NCBI RefSeq assembly: GCF_020906515.1 | Contig: NC_085849.1 | Span: 1,240,001-1,304,000, forward strand | Length of the DNA: 64,000 nt | Reading direction: 5' to 3' | Source of the DNA: Vanrija pseudolonga | Lineage: Eukaryota; Basidiomycota; Tremellomycetes; Trichosporonales; Trichosporonaceae | In this document: piece after piece, positions 45,381 to 56,978 of the stretch | Position numbering within the stretch: the first letter of the stretch is position 1 | How the letters are laid out: every line of letters starts with the position of its first letter | Notes under the pieces: model-generated | The model's input: only the letters and a program-made list of their open reading frames with translations | Databases searched by the model: none | What the model was told of the DNA's origin: nothing | Made by a program: the position numbers and the translations under genes

Positions 45381-46348
45381 CCGTTGGGTGTTGTTTCTTG
45401 TGGTAGCTTCGTCTCTGCGTGCCGGTAGCATTCTATAATCCCAATAATGCCATGTATACGACTGAAGAGATAACCTGGTGCTATTATGACTCCCCGGGCC
45501 GCCTATAAAGTGGTCTCTCACTGTCCGCCACGCGCGCCGCGGAGACCGTGGATCCGGGCGGCGTTTACCTCCTGCCACACTCGCTGCAGGAGTGAAGAGT
45601 CAGTGACGGCAGGTCTTAGACGGTGCGGGCTGGTCGCCACCCATCCATCCGAGCCCAATACCAAGGGTGCTCTCCACTTGCAGCGGCACACGAGGGAGGA
45701 TTACTTGGGCTTGCTGCCTGTCACCAACCATGAGCGGCAGACCGGTCCCAGCCGGAACAGGGTCGCTCGCCGATGGTGACGCGTTACACAACCGACGCCA
45801 CACACACAAAGACCTGATTGTGCACGATGGCATGCTCACATGCTCAGACCTGGTCAGTGCGAGCTGCGAGCTGGGGCTTGAGGCGTCACGGAGGGAGGAG
45901 CGCCATGCGTCGCCGCGCGGTCTCAGCGCACTTCACCAACACGCCGTGCCGCGACACCGCCGCACGCCACCCGCCACGCCACGCACACCACGGGCCCCCG
46001 GGCCCCGCACGAAGGGACTATGCGTGGGACCCCGTGCCATGCTTGGCCGGTACATGCATGCTGCGGACAAACGTGATTGACTCATGGCGGCGGACTGTGC
46101 CCCAGTCGCCGAGCCCACGCCCCCGGTCAGTTGATCATCTGTGGCTGGGAGTGGCCGCGGCATGCCCGTCGAGGATGGCACGGCGCGAACGCGGCGTGTG
46201 TGTTGTGCGTCACGGAGAGAGAACCGAGTGTCACAGTGTGCGCTTGGCCCTCTCGGTCTCTTTCCCTTTGTTTGGTGACAAACAGAGTATATAAACACTG
46301 CGGCACGAGCCAGTCACAACACTCTTGACATTCCTCCCGACGAGCAAA
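45381..46348. other. Gene-free spacer, MFS promoter region
   Basis: 968 bp between paralogue 2 and the MFS gene. A TATATAAA box lies at 46288-46295. Otherwise nothing recognised; short open frames are not coding in character. Confidence 0.5.
46288..46295 (+). promoter_or_regulatory. TATA box of the MFS transporter gene
   Basis: TATATAAA 54 bp upstream of the ATG, one of the few clear TATA boxes in the window, suggesting inducible expression. Confidence 0.6.
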
Positions 46349-48167
46349 ATGGCCCCCCACACGGCACCAAAGCCTCTCGGCACTGTCGCCACGCTCGACA
46401 CCACGGACGCCGAGACCGTCGTGCCGACGCCGACAGCGACGTCCGTGGGCTTCGGCGATATCGAGCTCAAGAACAAGAACCTGGCCGTCCGCGGCCGGTT
46501 CGACGACGCGGCGACCGACACGGCGACGCTGACGACCTTCGTCGCGCCGCACCTGACCCAGGGGCGCAAGTGGGTCCTGCTGTCAATCTTCTCGCTGGCC
46601 ATGTTCATTGATATCCTGTGAGTTGAGCTAGGCCCTCGGCGCCTCTTGCACGGCGGTACCTGACGCCACCGCTCGCAGCGGGTACTCTGCCTTCTTTGTG
46701 CTCACCGAGTCGATCTCGCGCGACATCGAGATCCTGTACCAGCAGTCGTCGTGGGTCATTACGTCGTACAGCGTGACGTTTGCCGCCTTCCTCCTCTTCT
46801 GGGGCCGCGTGTCGGACCTGTACAGTTCGACAACCGTGTTCGTGGGCGGCTTCACTGCCCTCGGCACTCTCAGCCTCATCATCAGCTTCCTTACGGACAA
46901 GTACAGCTTCTTCGGTAAGCGCCGCCGCGACCACAGCAACTGACTTTCAGTTTTCCGTGCCCTCGCTGGCATTGCCGGAGGCGCCCTCATCCCCTCGAGC
47001 TACCGCCTCATCACGGCCGTCTTTGACACGGAGGAACTCACGCTCGCCTTTACCGTGTATGGCCTCAGCGGCGCAATCAGCAATGTGGTCGGCACCGTCA
47101 GTGAGTCTTGCGGCTCTTCCCAACGCGCTGAACGCTCACACTCCTCAGTCACCGGTACCCTGATGCTCAGCCACGGCCAAGGCCAGCTCGCCGCATGGCG
47201 CTGGTTCTTCCGCGTGCTGGCCATCATCATCCTCCCGGCCGCGGCGCTCTCATACTACGTTATCCCTTGGTACCCGGGAACCGAGGCCGGCGACGGCCAA
47301 GCCCGCAAGACCAAGTGGCGCCGCCTCGACCTCCCCGGTGCGCTGATCATGTGTGCGGCCATCGTCCTCCTCATCCTCGGCCTCACCCTCGGCGCGTCAT
47401 ACGGCTGGCGCAAGCCCGGCTTCCTCGTCCCGTTCCTCCTCAGCTGGCCCCTGTTCGTCAGCTTCTTCGTGTGGGAGAACTACCTCGGCGACGAGGCGCT
47501 ACTGCCCCCCAAGACGTGGCGCATCCCCAACTTCATCGTCCTCATCGTGTTCGCCCTCGAGGTGTACGGCTGGTGGGGCGTCAACTTCCTCCCCCTCACC
47601 GAGTACTTCATCACCATCGCCCACGAGATCCCCCTGCTCGCAGCGACACGCACGCTCCCCCAGGGTGTCATCGCCCTAATCGTTACCATTGTGCTCGGCA
47701 CCGTCCCCGTCCTCGTGTCCCGCCCACGCTGGACCATCGCCGCCGGCGCCATTCTCAGCGCCACGGGCTACGTGCTCATGGCGCAGCCCGACACGTATGT
47801 CGGCAAGAGCTACTGGCGCTGGCTCTTCCCCTGCTTCATCATCGGCAGCGGCGGCAACATGGCGTGCTTCTCAGCCATCAACGTTGCCATCATGGTGACG
47901 TCCCCGCCCGAGATGGCCGGTGTCACCGGCGCCGTGCTCCAGGTATCACTGCAGGTCGGTACCGCCGTTGCCTTGTCTGTCCAGGCTGGCCTCCTCACCA
48001 CCCACCCTGGGTCCATCACAAATCCCGCCAACCTCCGCACCAGCTGGTACTTCCAGATCGGCTGGATCGTGCTCTGGCTCATTGGCTTCCTAGCGTTCTA
48101 CCGACCAGACAAGGCGCCGTCAGCAGACGCAGAGGCGACGACGGTGACGCCTGCCACTGAGGACTAA
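46349..48167 (+). CDS. Major facilitator superfamily exporter (Atr1-like drug:H+ antiporter)
   Basis: 557-aa membrane protein with a soluble N-terminus of about 80 residues and roughly 14 helices. Recognisable: SLAMFIDILGYSAFFVL, WVITSYSVTFAAFLLFWGRV followed by SDLYS (motif A-like), FRALAGIAGGALIPSSYRLI, YGLSGAISNVVGTVITG, WRWFFRVLAIIILPAAAL, and late GVTGAVLQVSLQVGTAVALS. This resembles 14-helix drug:H+ antiporters such as aminotriazole-resistance Atr1. Introns: 46618-46678, 46915-46950 (36 nt) and 47101-47148. A TATA box precedes it. Substrate unknown; it sits between the unknown paralogues and chitinase B without clear functional link. Confidence 0.87.
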
Positions 48168-48678
48168 GCGCAACAGTCCCAGAATGTGATCTCCGTGCTC
48201 CCCAACTTTAGTATGCATGATGCATGAGTATTGCTGTGCCCTGCCGTTGAAAACGAATCAGACCACAGGTGTTGGGGGTGTGTGGATGATAATGATGCCG
48301 ATTGCACAGACGCCGATCCTACAGACAAGCAAAAAGGCATCTCACCCACTCCCGGACCCCGGCCGCCAATCTCCTTCCTCCTGAGACAGGTCCGGATCCA
48401 GCTCGCAGGCTCGAACCCCCGCCGTGCGGGCCAGAGGGAGTGACAGTACAACTGTTGTTCCGTAGCCGACACTGCTAACACGTGTGGTGTGCTTGGAAGG
48501 TGGGCGGGTCGCTTGATGATATGGGCTGGGGCTCGAGTCTCGGCTTGTGGCGAACCCCTTAATAACACCAAACAATGCCACATCCGCGACCGACAAGACA
48601 ACAAATTCATACGGGCCCAGCCCTGGGTACTACAGTAGTGTATCGCGAGCATGCGTCTCCTTCCTCGTCGTAACCGTC
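48168..48678. other. Gene-free spacer between convergent genes
   Basis: 511 bp. It contains a CTCGAACCCCCG patch near 48411 that resembles a tRNA T-loop but has no matching arms (see rejected list). Nothing else recognised. Confidence 0.45.
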
Positions 48679-50601
48679 CTACCTGAGCCGCCTGCCGCCA
48701 TGGCGGAGGGGCACACGACCATGTCGAGGGCGGTGCGGGACGGACGTGCGCTTCCAGCCGGCAGTGGCGGTCGTGTCGGAGCTGTCTGGGGTCGCACTGC
48801 TATCCCCTGCACTGGCTGTGCTGGCTGCGGTGTCGGCGCTCGCGGCGGTGGCGGTCACGTCGGCGGCATTCGCTGCGGTTGCGCTACTGTGCTTGTGGGG
48901 TTTGGAGCCGCTGCCAGAGCCACTATCGGAGCCTCTGCCAGAGCCGCTGCCAGAGCCCGAGCCTGAACCTGAACCCGAGCCTGAACCTGAGCCCGACCCA
49001 GACCCCGATTCAGAGCCAGATTCAGACCCGCCACCGCTACCGCCACTCCCACCCCCGCCACCCATCACCGTCTTGAGAATATCGGCCGGATTCTGCCCGT
49101 CAGCGACTTAACCGTCTCCTGCGAACCACTCACATCTTTCGGGATCCACTCCCAGAACATGACGCCGCCGTTCCACCCCATCTGCTTGGCCTGCGCGACG
49201 CACGTCCCGAGCGCAGAGGGGGTCATGTACCCGCCGTCGGCGGCGGCCTTGTCGATCGGCTTGCCGAGCACGAGCTTGTCGTACGGCACGCCCGACATGC
49301 TCTGTAGCTGTGCAAGCGAAGTGCCGGGGTATCCTGTGGCCGTCGAGTCTTTGACCAGTTGCTGCATAGTGGTCAGCGGGTGCCGAAGCGGCGACGCACA
49401 TCACAGCTCGTGTAGTAGTTGTTCTGGTTGTAGAACTGGAGGTTGAACCAGTTCAGGCTGTCGCCCACGGCCTTGTACACGGCCGTGTACCCGCCGTCCT
49501 TGTACATCGAGGTCGAGAACCACGGGGCGATGGGTGCTGGGGTGGGGTCAGTGACACGCTCGACGACGCACGTACCATGCGAGATGAGAGCGTTGGGTCC
49601 GAGGGCGGAGCGGACGGCCGTGTGGAAATCTGCTCTGTCAGCCAGCCATACTCGCCCCTCGACACACTGTTGATCCACGGCACGCCAGTGCCCCCCTCGA
49701 ACGCGTCAAAGTCTTCATAGTCGATATCGATTCCGTCAAAGCCGTACTGCTTGACGAATGCCGCGACCTTTGTGGCGAACGAGGTGGGGTCGAGGCCATT
49801 GGTGGTGGGTTTGTCTGTCGCGGCGTCAGCCCCTGCTCTCCCCCACCTCCCGACTCACCAGTGCCCCCGAACACGGCGAGCATGAGTGCGACCCCGGCGG
49901 CATGGTAGCTGTCCAGCAGCGTCTGCCGATCGGACGCGCTCATAGCGACCCAGTTGACGACGTTCTGCGAGTCCTACATGCCGTCAGCTACGTGAGGGAG
50001 TCCCCAACTCACCTGGTACCCCGAGCTCTCGTAAAATGACAGTATGAGGCGGTTGTACCCGCCCAGCTCTGCCACGCTGGGGGGCACATCGTTCGCAAAG
50101 ACCGTGTCTAGAGTCAGCGCGGCCACGGCAGAAACGTACCGCAAGCGTAGATGACGTAGTGGGGTGCGGAGAAGGTGTGCCCGCTGCTGCTGCTGCCGCC
50201 ACTGCTGCCACCGCCACCGCTGTTCTTGCCGCCGCTAGCGCCAGCGGTAGACGACGAGTTAGACACAGGCGCGTGGGAGGCCTTGGGCTTAGGTTTGGGT
50301 TTGTGTACCGCCTTGGTGGTGTTGGCCTTGTGCTCTGGCTGGGCGAGCGCGACTCCGAGAGCCGTACAGCCCCCAGGGTCGGTGGTACACTGCGAGCCGT
50401 CTGCGCAGTGGACAATGTCGGTCCACGAGCCAGCGGTGCACACTGGCGTCCGTCAGCGAGCGCAGTGACAGAGGTCGACGCACGAGACAGGACGGTGCCG
50501 TTGCAGCGCATGCTGCCGGGCACACAGTCTGACAGTGAGCGGCCGTCGAGAGGGGCCAGGGTGGCGGTCACGAAGGGCAGGAGGAGGAGGGAGAGGAGCA
50601 T
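48679..50601 (-). CDS. Secreted GH18 chitinase-like protein, copy B, with Gly-Ser tail
   Basis: Paralogue of chitinase A. Signal peptide MLLSLLLLPFVTATLA, then a cysteine-rich module (DCVPGSMRCNGTVLS, VCTAGSWTDIVHC, DGSQCTTDPGGC) with the same spacing as in copy A, a Lys/Pro plus Gly/Ser linker, and the GH18 domain from FSAPHYVIYAC. The catalytic motif is DGIDIDYED; later APIAPWF, FNLQFYNQNNYYTSC and GGVMFWEWIPKD. Unlike copy A, it continues after NPADILKTV into a long Gly-Ser tract and an Ala/Thr/Ser-rich tail ending HGGRRLR. At least seven short introns. The exact C-terminus is uncertain because a late intron could change it. Confidence 0.85.
48905..49050 (-). repeat. Hexanucleotide repeat encoding a Gly-Ser tract
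   Basis: Degenerate six-base units (TCAGGC/TCGGGT/TCTGGC on the coding strand) encode alternating Ser-Gly for about 40 residues near the chitinase B C-terminus. The synonymous drift between units suggests selection for the peptide, not just recent slippage. Confidence 0.8.
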
Positions 50602-50941
50602 GTTGTGTAGGTAGCTAGTGAGCGAGGATGTGAGCGAGTGAGTGAGTAACGAGTTGGACGAGTGGGTTGTCCGAGTTGCTCGTCAGCGCCGCCGCCCTCT
50701 TGTACTGTGGCCTTGCTGGGCATGGTTGTCGCCAGGTCAGTCGTAGTCGCCAGTGTGCGCGACAAAGAACCATATCTCGTTGCTGTGAATCAGTTCCTTG
50801 GGTAGTCGCATTGTCGACAAGTCAATCGCCACACACGGACGGATCGGCGTCGTGATCGCCACATCAGCCCATTGTCTGCGCGTATGTCCGTGTCTGCAGT
50901 GCAGGTGCATTATTCCGGGGCCTCTATCCCACGGTCCTGTA
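50602..50941. other. Gene-free spacer
   Basis: 340 bp with the chitinase B promoter and the 3' flank of the WDR7-like gene. Nothing specific recognised. Confidence 0.5.
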
Positions 50942-53900
50942 TTACGTCGTATCAAAGGACAATGCAGTCTCCTTGATCGTGACCCGTGCCTGGCGAGAAC
51001 CAGACCATGCTATCTGTACCTCTGACAGAGCGCCAGTGTCGTGTAATGGGTCTGTGGTGTCAGCTCCAGCTCCCGTTCGTTGTTGCCCGCAGATACGCTT
51101 GCGCCCCTCGTCGTAGATACGCTTTGTATTCAACTGGCGATACGCTTGTGCCTGCAAGACTGCTGCGCCCACACCATGATACGCTCGCACCTCGCCCCGG
51201 CCCTCGTCTTCGCCCTCGCACCTCCTTTACTCACCATCTCCAGCCCTGAACATTGGGAACCGTCGATAAGGCTGCCCAGCTGCGGCGCCTTGGCGAGGTG
51301 GCCCGCCAACGTTCAACCAACCGCTGAGCGAGCTGCCGACCTTCCAAACTGTCACATCGCCCTCCTCGAGCGACACAGTCACCAAACGCCTGCCGTCGGG
51401 TGAGAACGCGACCGCAGACACCGGGTGCTTGTGTGGATCAATCACGTAGAGACGCGACGCAGTCTTGAGGTCGTACATGATAGCTGCCCCCTCATGCGTT
51501 CCCACGACAAGCTTTTGCGTCGTTGGGTTGAAGTCGATAGTTGTGAAGCTGCCGTTAGCGCTATGCCTCTACGATGCACTTACGCCTGGACAAGCTCGTT
51601 CAAAATCACAGTCGCCGTCTCCCACACATCGTCGCGCATCTTGCCCACATTGGGGTCCAGGCTCTTGACAACGGCCTCGGCAATACGCGGCAGCCCGTTT
51701 TCAAGGAGCGCCGGTCGCTTGCGTGCCATGAACACACAGAGCTTCATGATACTCTTCCGTGCCGCAGCCGACTTTGCGTCGAGAATGTCCACCGACAGCG
51801 TGGACATGAACAGTGGGGCGTTGAACGACGCGACGTGAAGCACGGCCAGACGCGCCTGCGCCGCCACATTCTGGCCTGGCACATCCTTGTGCGTCGCCAG
51901 GTAGAACAGGCGCCGCAGTAGCTCCATTGCGTCACAGAACGTCTGCCACGTCGCGAAGCCCTTGGAACACAGCTCGATCGCCAAGCTGACGTGCGTCGCC
52001 TCGGGGTCGTGCAGATACAGCGCGATGGAATCGGCGACGTTTTTCAACGCACTGGCGTGAGCTTTGCTTGCACATGTGCACTCACACTGGGTTCATGCAC
52101 TCGATTCTGTGGAGCGCCACGCCACCAACCATGGTGAGGGCACGCGCCGCCTGCTCGCCCATCTTCTCAGACTCAGGGACAACGCTGGGCACTGTCTGTC
52201 AGTTTCATGTGCTATCGCCTTGCTCACAATGTGATTGTTGCGCATCGACCAGGGCTTCTATCTCCGTATTGGACATGCGGCTTATCCTTGCGCCAAACAG
52301 CATGCGGGCCGCTTGGTGCACATCTGGGCACGAGTCCAGATAGAAGGCAGCAAAGAGCTCGAGCTCCGCTTCGATCGCATCATGCGGGAGGCACGAAGCA
52401 TAGAACGCAATGACATCCGCCGCCCAGGTCTCGTGATCTGGAGTAAGCATACAGCCGAAATCGCCGGAACGCACCTGGCGAATCGAGGAATGGTCGGAGA
52501 AGCGACACGATCGCGAGCTGCCGCAATCCCGTCGCGGTGGACGAGACGCGCCACGCGTCCACCGGCGACGTATACGCGACGGTCGCCGACCTACGCGACC
52601 TTGACAGTTAGTAACCTCGCCGTGTTGCCCGCAAACCCACCCTTCCAGGCCAACGGCGGCCGGCGCCCGTGGTGGTGTGATCCCCAAGTTGCTGGTGCAC
52701 ACCTCATCAATCGCGGGATTGACACCAAACGTCAGAAAGACCGACAGCAAGCCGCGCAGCGCAGGCAAGGGCGATGCCGAGCCGCTGTGCGTCTCGCCGA
52801 GCTTGCGCAGATCGAGCTGAAGCAGGCGGCCCAGATCCGATCCGTTTGGTGTTTCGCCGACAACCTTGGTCACCGGGCCAGCCAGTGCCGGAGGTTCTTT
52901 CAGAACCACCTCGGCCCATCCGGGCTGCGACACCATGTCGTCGGCGGCGTCCAGGCCAGTAGAGCGGCGGAATTCGCGCGTCTCAACGTTCCATACACGC
53001 GCTTTGGCATTGGCGTAAGCGAGAAGGATGTTGTGGCCGCCGACAAAGACGCGTGCCAATGGTGCGCGAGAAGCAGGGAGTAAGAAGAGTCTATGTGTCA
53101 GCCACGCGTCGTTGGTTCGCAACCCACTGATCCATGTCACGAAGGGAGATGACAGCAACCGAGCCTCGCTCAGAGGTGCACAGCAGCGCACCTTCGAGCG
53201 AGGCCGCTTCCTTGAGGTCAAGGTGCGCAATGTTGTGCACCGGGTCGTCAAACAGGGTCCATGAACCGCGTAGTCGGAAAGGCCTGGGGTTAGCATAGCA
53301 CGACGACCTCAAGCTCACTTGGCGTCCCACACGCGCACGCTGCCGTCCTCGTCACCGGCGACGAGGAACGCTCCACCAATAGCCATATCGGAGTGGATGA
53401 TGGCCGAGGCCGTCACGCCCGACTCGAGGCGATCACTGCTGAGTACATCGTCACTGGCGGGCACGCCGTGAAGATACTCGGACAAGGTCTGCTTGCGCAC
53501 GGCGCCGCTGGTATCCGCTGCGAACAATGTATCAGCATCGAGGGGACAGAGATTGTCTCCAGCGACAGGGGCCGACAGCTTGGCTTCGACGGTACGCTCC
53601 AGCCGGCTGCCGAGGTCCACGCTGGCCGCTGAGTCCTTGTCCACCGTGTGGAGCAGGCCGGCGCTGATACACGCGCCGCGCGCAGCGTACGCCTTTCGGC
53701 TGACCCACTTCAAGGCTCCGGCCTTGAGTGGGCCTTCGCGGCCGTAGAGCTTGGCGTTATCACCCGCGACGACGACCACATCGTGCCAGCCAGACGTGAA
53801 GACGACGTCATGGCACTTGCCCCCATCAATGGATATTGACCCGCGCACTTTGAGCGTCTTGCCGTCAAAGTCGAACGCCTGAATGTCAGTTGAGAAGAGG

Positions 53901-55672
53901 CTCCCCAACTCACCTCGACGTGGTCCTCGGCAAGACCGACACCTTGCCCGTCATCATGCAGGCTCACGCTCTTCCAGTGACCGCCTCCGTCGCGCATCAC
54001 TTCCAAGCCCTCGTCAATTCCGGCGGTCGGAATCTTGTCCGTAGGCTTCTTCTTCGACGGTAATCGGCTCGCGGCGAGGAACTTGGCCAGCCCGCTCTCC
54101 TTCTTTGCTCCAGAGAAGTTGCGCACCTGGGCAAGGGCGCCTGTGCGTCGCGGCATCTCCGGCCGCAAGAGGGGCGACCCGTCGGACGCGGCGGACGACA
54201 ACCGAGGCGTCGAAGACCCAGAGACAGAGGTGCCGGGGAAGATGATGGGATACGACATGAGAGACGTGGCGGTAGCGTGGAGGAGATAGCTCGCTGGGGT
54301 GTCAGGTCATGCTCGGTATTCGTCGACCTACCCTCGCTGGTCGACGAGACACCGACGTCGCCCACACCAGGCAGCTCGAGTACAGCTACCGGCTGGTGGG
54401 TTGGCAGCGCGAGCATGGTCACTCTCGTAACCTCTCCGTTAGCCGATGGCCACGGTGACGGCCATGGTTCGCCATTGATCACCAGCAGCGCGCCCTCCGT
54501 GTCAGATGGCTCTCATCCTTCAACCTACCTCTTCTCTCGCGGCGAGGTGTACCCGACGCCAGAGCCATGTTGTGTGTAGCAGCGGGGTCTTTGAATTCGT
54601 CGGCGGTGCAGCGTCGTCCAGCTCCACGTGAGTGGTGAGTTGCAGCGTACTGAGCGAGATGACGTCTAGCAAGCTGCAGAGTTAGCTTTCGAGCAGTGGG
54701 CGCAACTCACCCCGCATCACGAAGCACCACCAGCTCGCCAACTTCCTCGAGGACGGCTAGATCGACAATCTTCCCTCGGCCAGGGTATGGAAGCACGATC
54801 CTGACCGGTCCGCCTTCCCCCAGCCGAGGCGAGTTCGTGCCGCTGTTCTGCCTGCTCACGCTCCGGCGGCTGACACTGGCCAGGGGCGTGCGGTCCAGCG
54901 TCGTGCTAGCGCTCGCGCGCTCGACGACCTTGACCTGCTCCGCCTCGGCAGCGGCCTCGGCCTCTCCGCGGTCCATCTCGCGGTCGATGGCCGTCTCGTG
55001 CAGCTTCTCTCTCGCGCGCGCCTGCGCCTCCTTGTCCTGCTCTTCGGCGTTGGTGCGGGTGAAGAAGCCTGACAGGCGGGACGCCTTGCGCGCCGAGTCG
55101 GTCGACGTCGTCGACCGCGGGCTCTCGACGCCGCCCAAGCCGTTTTCTTCCTCCTTCCCGTGGACAGGGAGCCCGCGCCGCGTGAGCGCCGCCAGGCCCT
55201 TGCCGAGGCCGGCGCGCTCGTCGACCTCGGCCTGCGCCTTCAGCTGGTCGAGCAGCTCGGCGCGCTCCGACGCAGGGATCGCGGCATGATCATCTGGCGG
55301 TGCGGGGGTCGCGTCCATCGAGAGGAGTGTCGGTGGCGCCGGCGAGCTCGCTGGTGGGGAGAAGACGCGCCGCAGCGCCGACGAGTGGCTGAGGATGGAG
55401 GACGCCGACGAACTCGCACGTGGTCTTGTCGTCCGTGGTGTTTCGCCCGGCGACGGGAGGGAGAGGGCGGGGAGTGAAGACACTCGTTCATGGTGTGTGG
55501 ACGAGGGCACCACCCAGATGCTGTTGTCCTTGCCGGCTATTGCGATGCGCTTGGATGGGCCGGACGCCGTCGAGGTGACCCATGCTGCAACACGTACTGG
55601 GTCGACAGGCAGGCCGTTGCTCACCGACGCATCCGGGAGGAAGGGGATGACCAGTGGGGGTTCTGTCATCAC
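50942..55672 (-). CDS. WDR7/rabconnectin-3beta-like WD40 protein
   Basis: Very large protein (about 1300 aa) assembled from more than ten exons. In animals WDR7 pairs with rabconnectin-3alpha/DMXL to control V-ATPase assembly. N-terminal WD blades around KRIAIAGKDNSIWVV, a charged linker, then LVINGEPWPSPW, HDVVVVAGDNAKLYGREG, FLVAGDEDGSVRVWDAK and VFVGGHNILLAYANAKARVW. A helical region contains EIEALVDAQQSHC and RKSIMKLCVFMARKRPALLE. The end is most diagnostic: FTTIDFNPTTQKLVVGTHEG, VSAVAFSPDGRRLVTVSLEE and VTVWKVGSSLSG. A short last exon (VQIAWSGSRQARVTIKETAL) is reached by a roughly 170-nt intron (donor GTGAGT near 51232, acceptor CACAG near 51066); without it the frame stops at 51227. Several introns are only 34 nt. 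Confidence 0.78.
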
Positions 55673-55954
55673 TCCTGGCGTCGTGAGTTGTTGTGAAGAT
55701 GGAGAAGAGTACGTCTAGGATTGGCCTCGACTTGGCTTGACGTGGCTCGTCGACCATCTCACTCAAGCGGTGACCTCATTGACTTGGCTCATTCCGGGCT
55801 CAACCGGGTTTGATTCCGCCCGAGTCGGAACGGGCACTCACATTGCACCAACAACGACGGCCACCTCTTCGACAACGACAACGACCTCTACCCCACCCCC
55901 CGTCCATTGCTACGCCATGCATTCCCATTGAATGATACAGAACATGCTCCTTTT

Positions 55955-56978
55955 CTAGTGGTGTGCCTCCTCGCCGTTGAACATCCGGGGCTGTGGTGTC
56001 AGTTGTGTTCGCTCGCCTAAGGAGACAACTCACAGGAATGTTGCGCTCCCTGCAGTCATGGTTAGCATCATGTCTCTCGTATGGTCACTCGTGCCAGCCA
56101 GTACGCACCACTTTGTGCCGTCGGGGAAGAGAGGTGCTGTGGAGGGTCAGTAGACGGACGAGAGCGACTACGCTGGACTCACGCCTGTAGGGGTCCGGGT
56201 GGGCCTCCTTGGCGAGCTTGGCCTCAGCCTGCTCGAGGACAATGGCGAGGGCACGGGGGTCGGTGATGTTCCTGCGGGTGTTAGGAGGTGCGCTTTGTGG
56301 TGTTGAGAACGAGCGGGGCCGAAGACGCAGCGAGGAAGGCGAGCACCGTAGACGGAATGGCATCGTGGTGACGTCCGGCCAGCTGTCGATAGCTCGCCCG
56401 GCTGGGCCGCGATCATTGACACGCAACGTCGCCAGCGGCTGCGAACAGCGTGGTGAATCGTCATGCCACCGCGCAGCAGACCACCACCCATCCGAGCCGA
56501 GGGCATCGACGCTTCGACGACGTCACGGGCAGGCCGCGAGCCGCCGACCATTCCGCCCATGCCCACGGCGCTCGATTCCCTCCTCGCCCTCCATCCTGTT
56601 CCCGTTCCCCGCTCCTCTTCCTCGCCCATGCCCGGCAGCACACACCTGTTGCGCTCAAACTCGGCGCGGATCTCGATGGCCTTCTGGCGCCAGAGGTCTC
56701 GCCTGATGTACCAGTTGAGGGAGTTGACGAGGTAGCGACGGTACAGCGACTTGACGTAGAGGCTGTGGGCCGAGATCGACGTGGGGCAGGGGTACAGCGG
56801 CGGCGCATATGCCAGTTCGAGGTCAAGTCCATTGACAACATGGACATGACGGTTCGATGACGGCGATCGGGCGGTTGAGTCGGAGGAGAGACGCTGGTCA
56901 GTAACGCGCACGCTGCACGACGCGGACGCGGACGCACCGGTGGGCCGCGGTGAATGCCTGGGCGGGTGGGACGGACAT
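55955..56978 (-). CDS. NDUFB9: Complex I subunit NDUFB9 (B22, LYR family), six exons including 28-nt and 16-nt exons
   Basis: LYR-motif accessory subunit of NADH:ubiquinone oxidoreductase in the mitochondrial inner membrane. Exons 56938-56978, 56646-56762, 56183-56271, 56109-56136 (28 nt), 56034-56049 (16 nt) and 55955-55990 sum to 327 nt, giving 108 aa in one frame. Protein: MSVPPAQAFTAAHR, LYVKSLYRRYLVNSLNWYIR, EIRAEFERNRNITDPRALAI, AHPDPYRPPLFPDGTKW, ERNIPPRMF. The LYVKSLYRR block, HPDPY and the PDGTKWERN-like end are family features. Introns are 175, 374, 46, 59 and 43 nt. All junctions obey GT-AG and restore the frame, which strongly supports the model. Confidence 0.9.
56034..56049 (-). 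other. 16-nt microexon of NDUFB9
   Basis: Encodes the end of a Trp codon plus ERNIP. Flanked by CTGCAG acceptor (56050-56055) and GTGAGT donor. Required to restore the conserved C-terminal sequence and frame. Confidence 0.8.

Noticed and set aside
48395-48470. tRNA-like GGGTTCGAGCC box on the minus strand
   Set aside because: The T-stem does not pair with normal spacing and no acceptor, D or anticodon arms can be formed.
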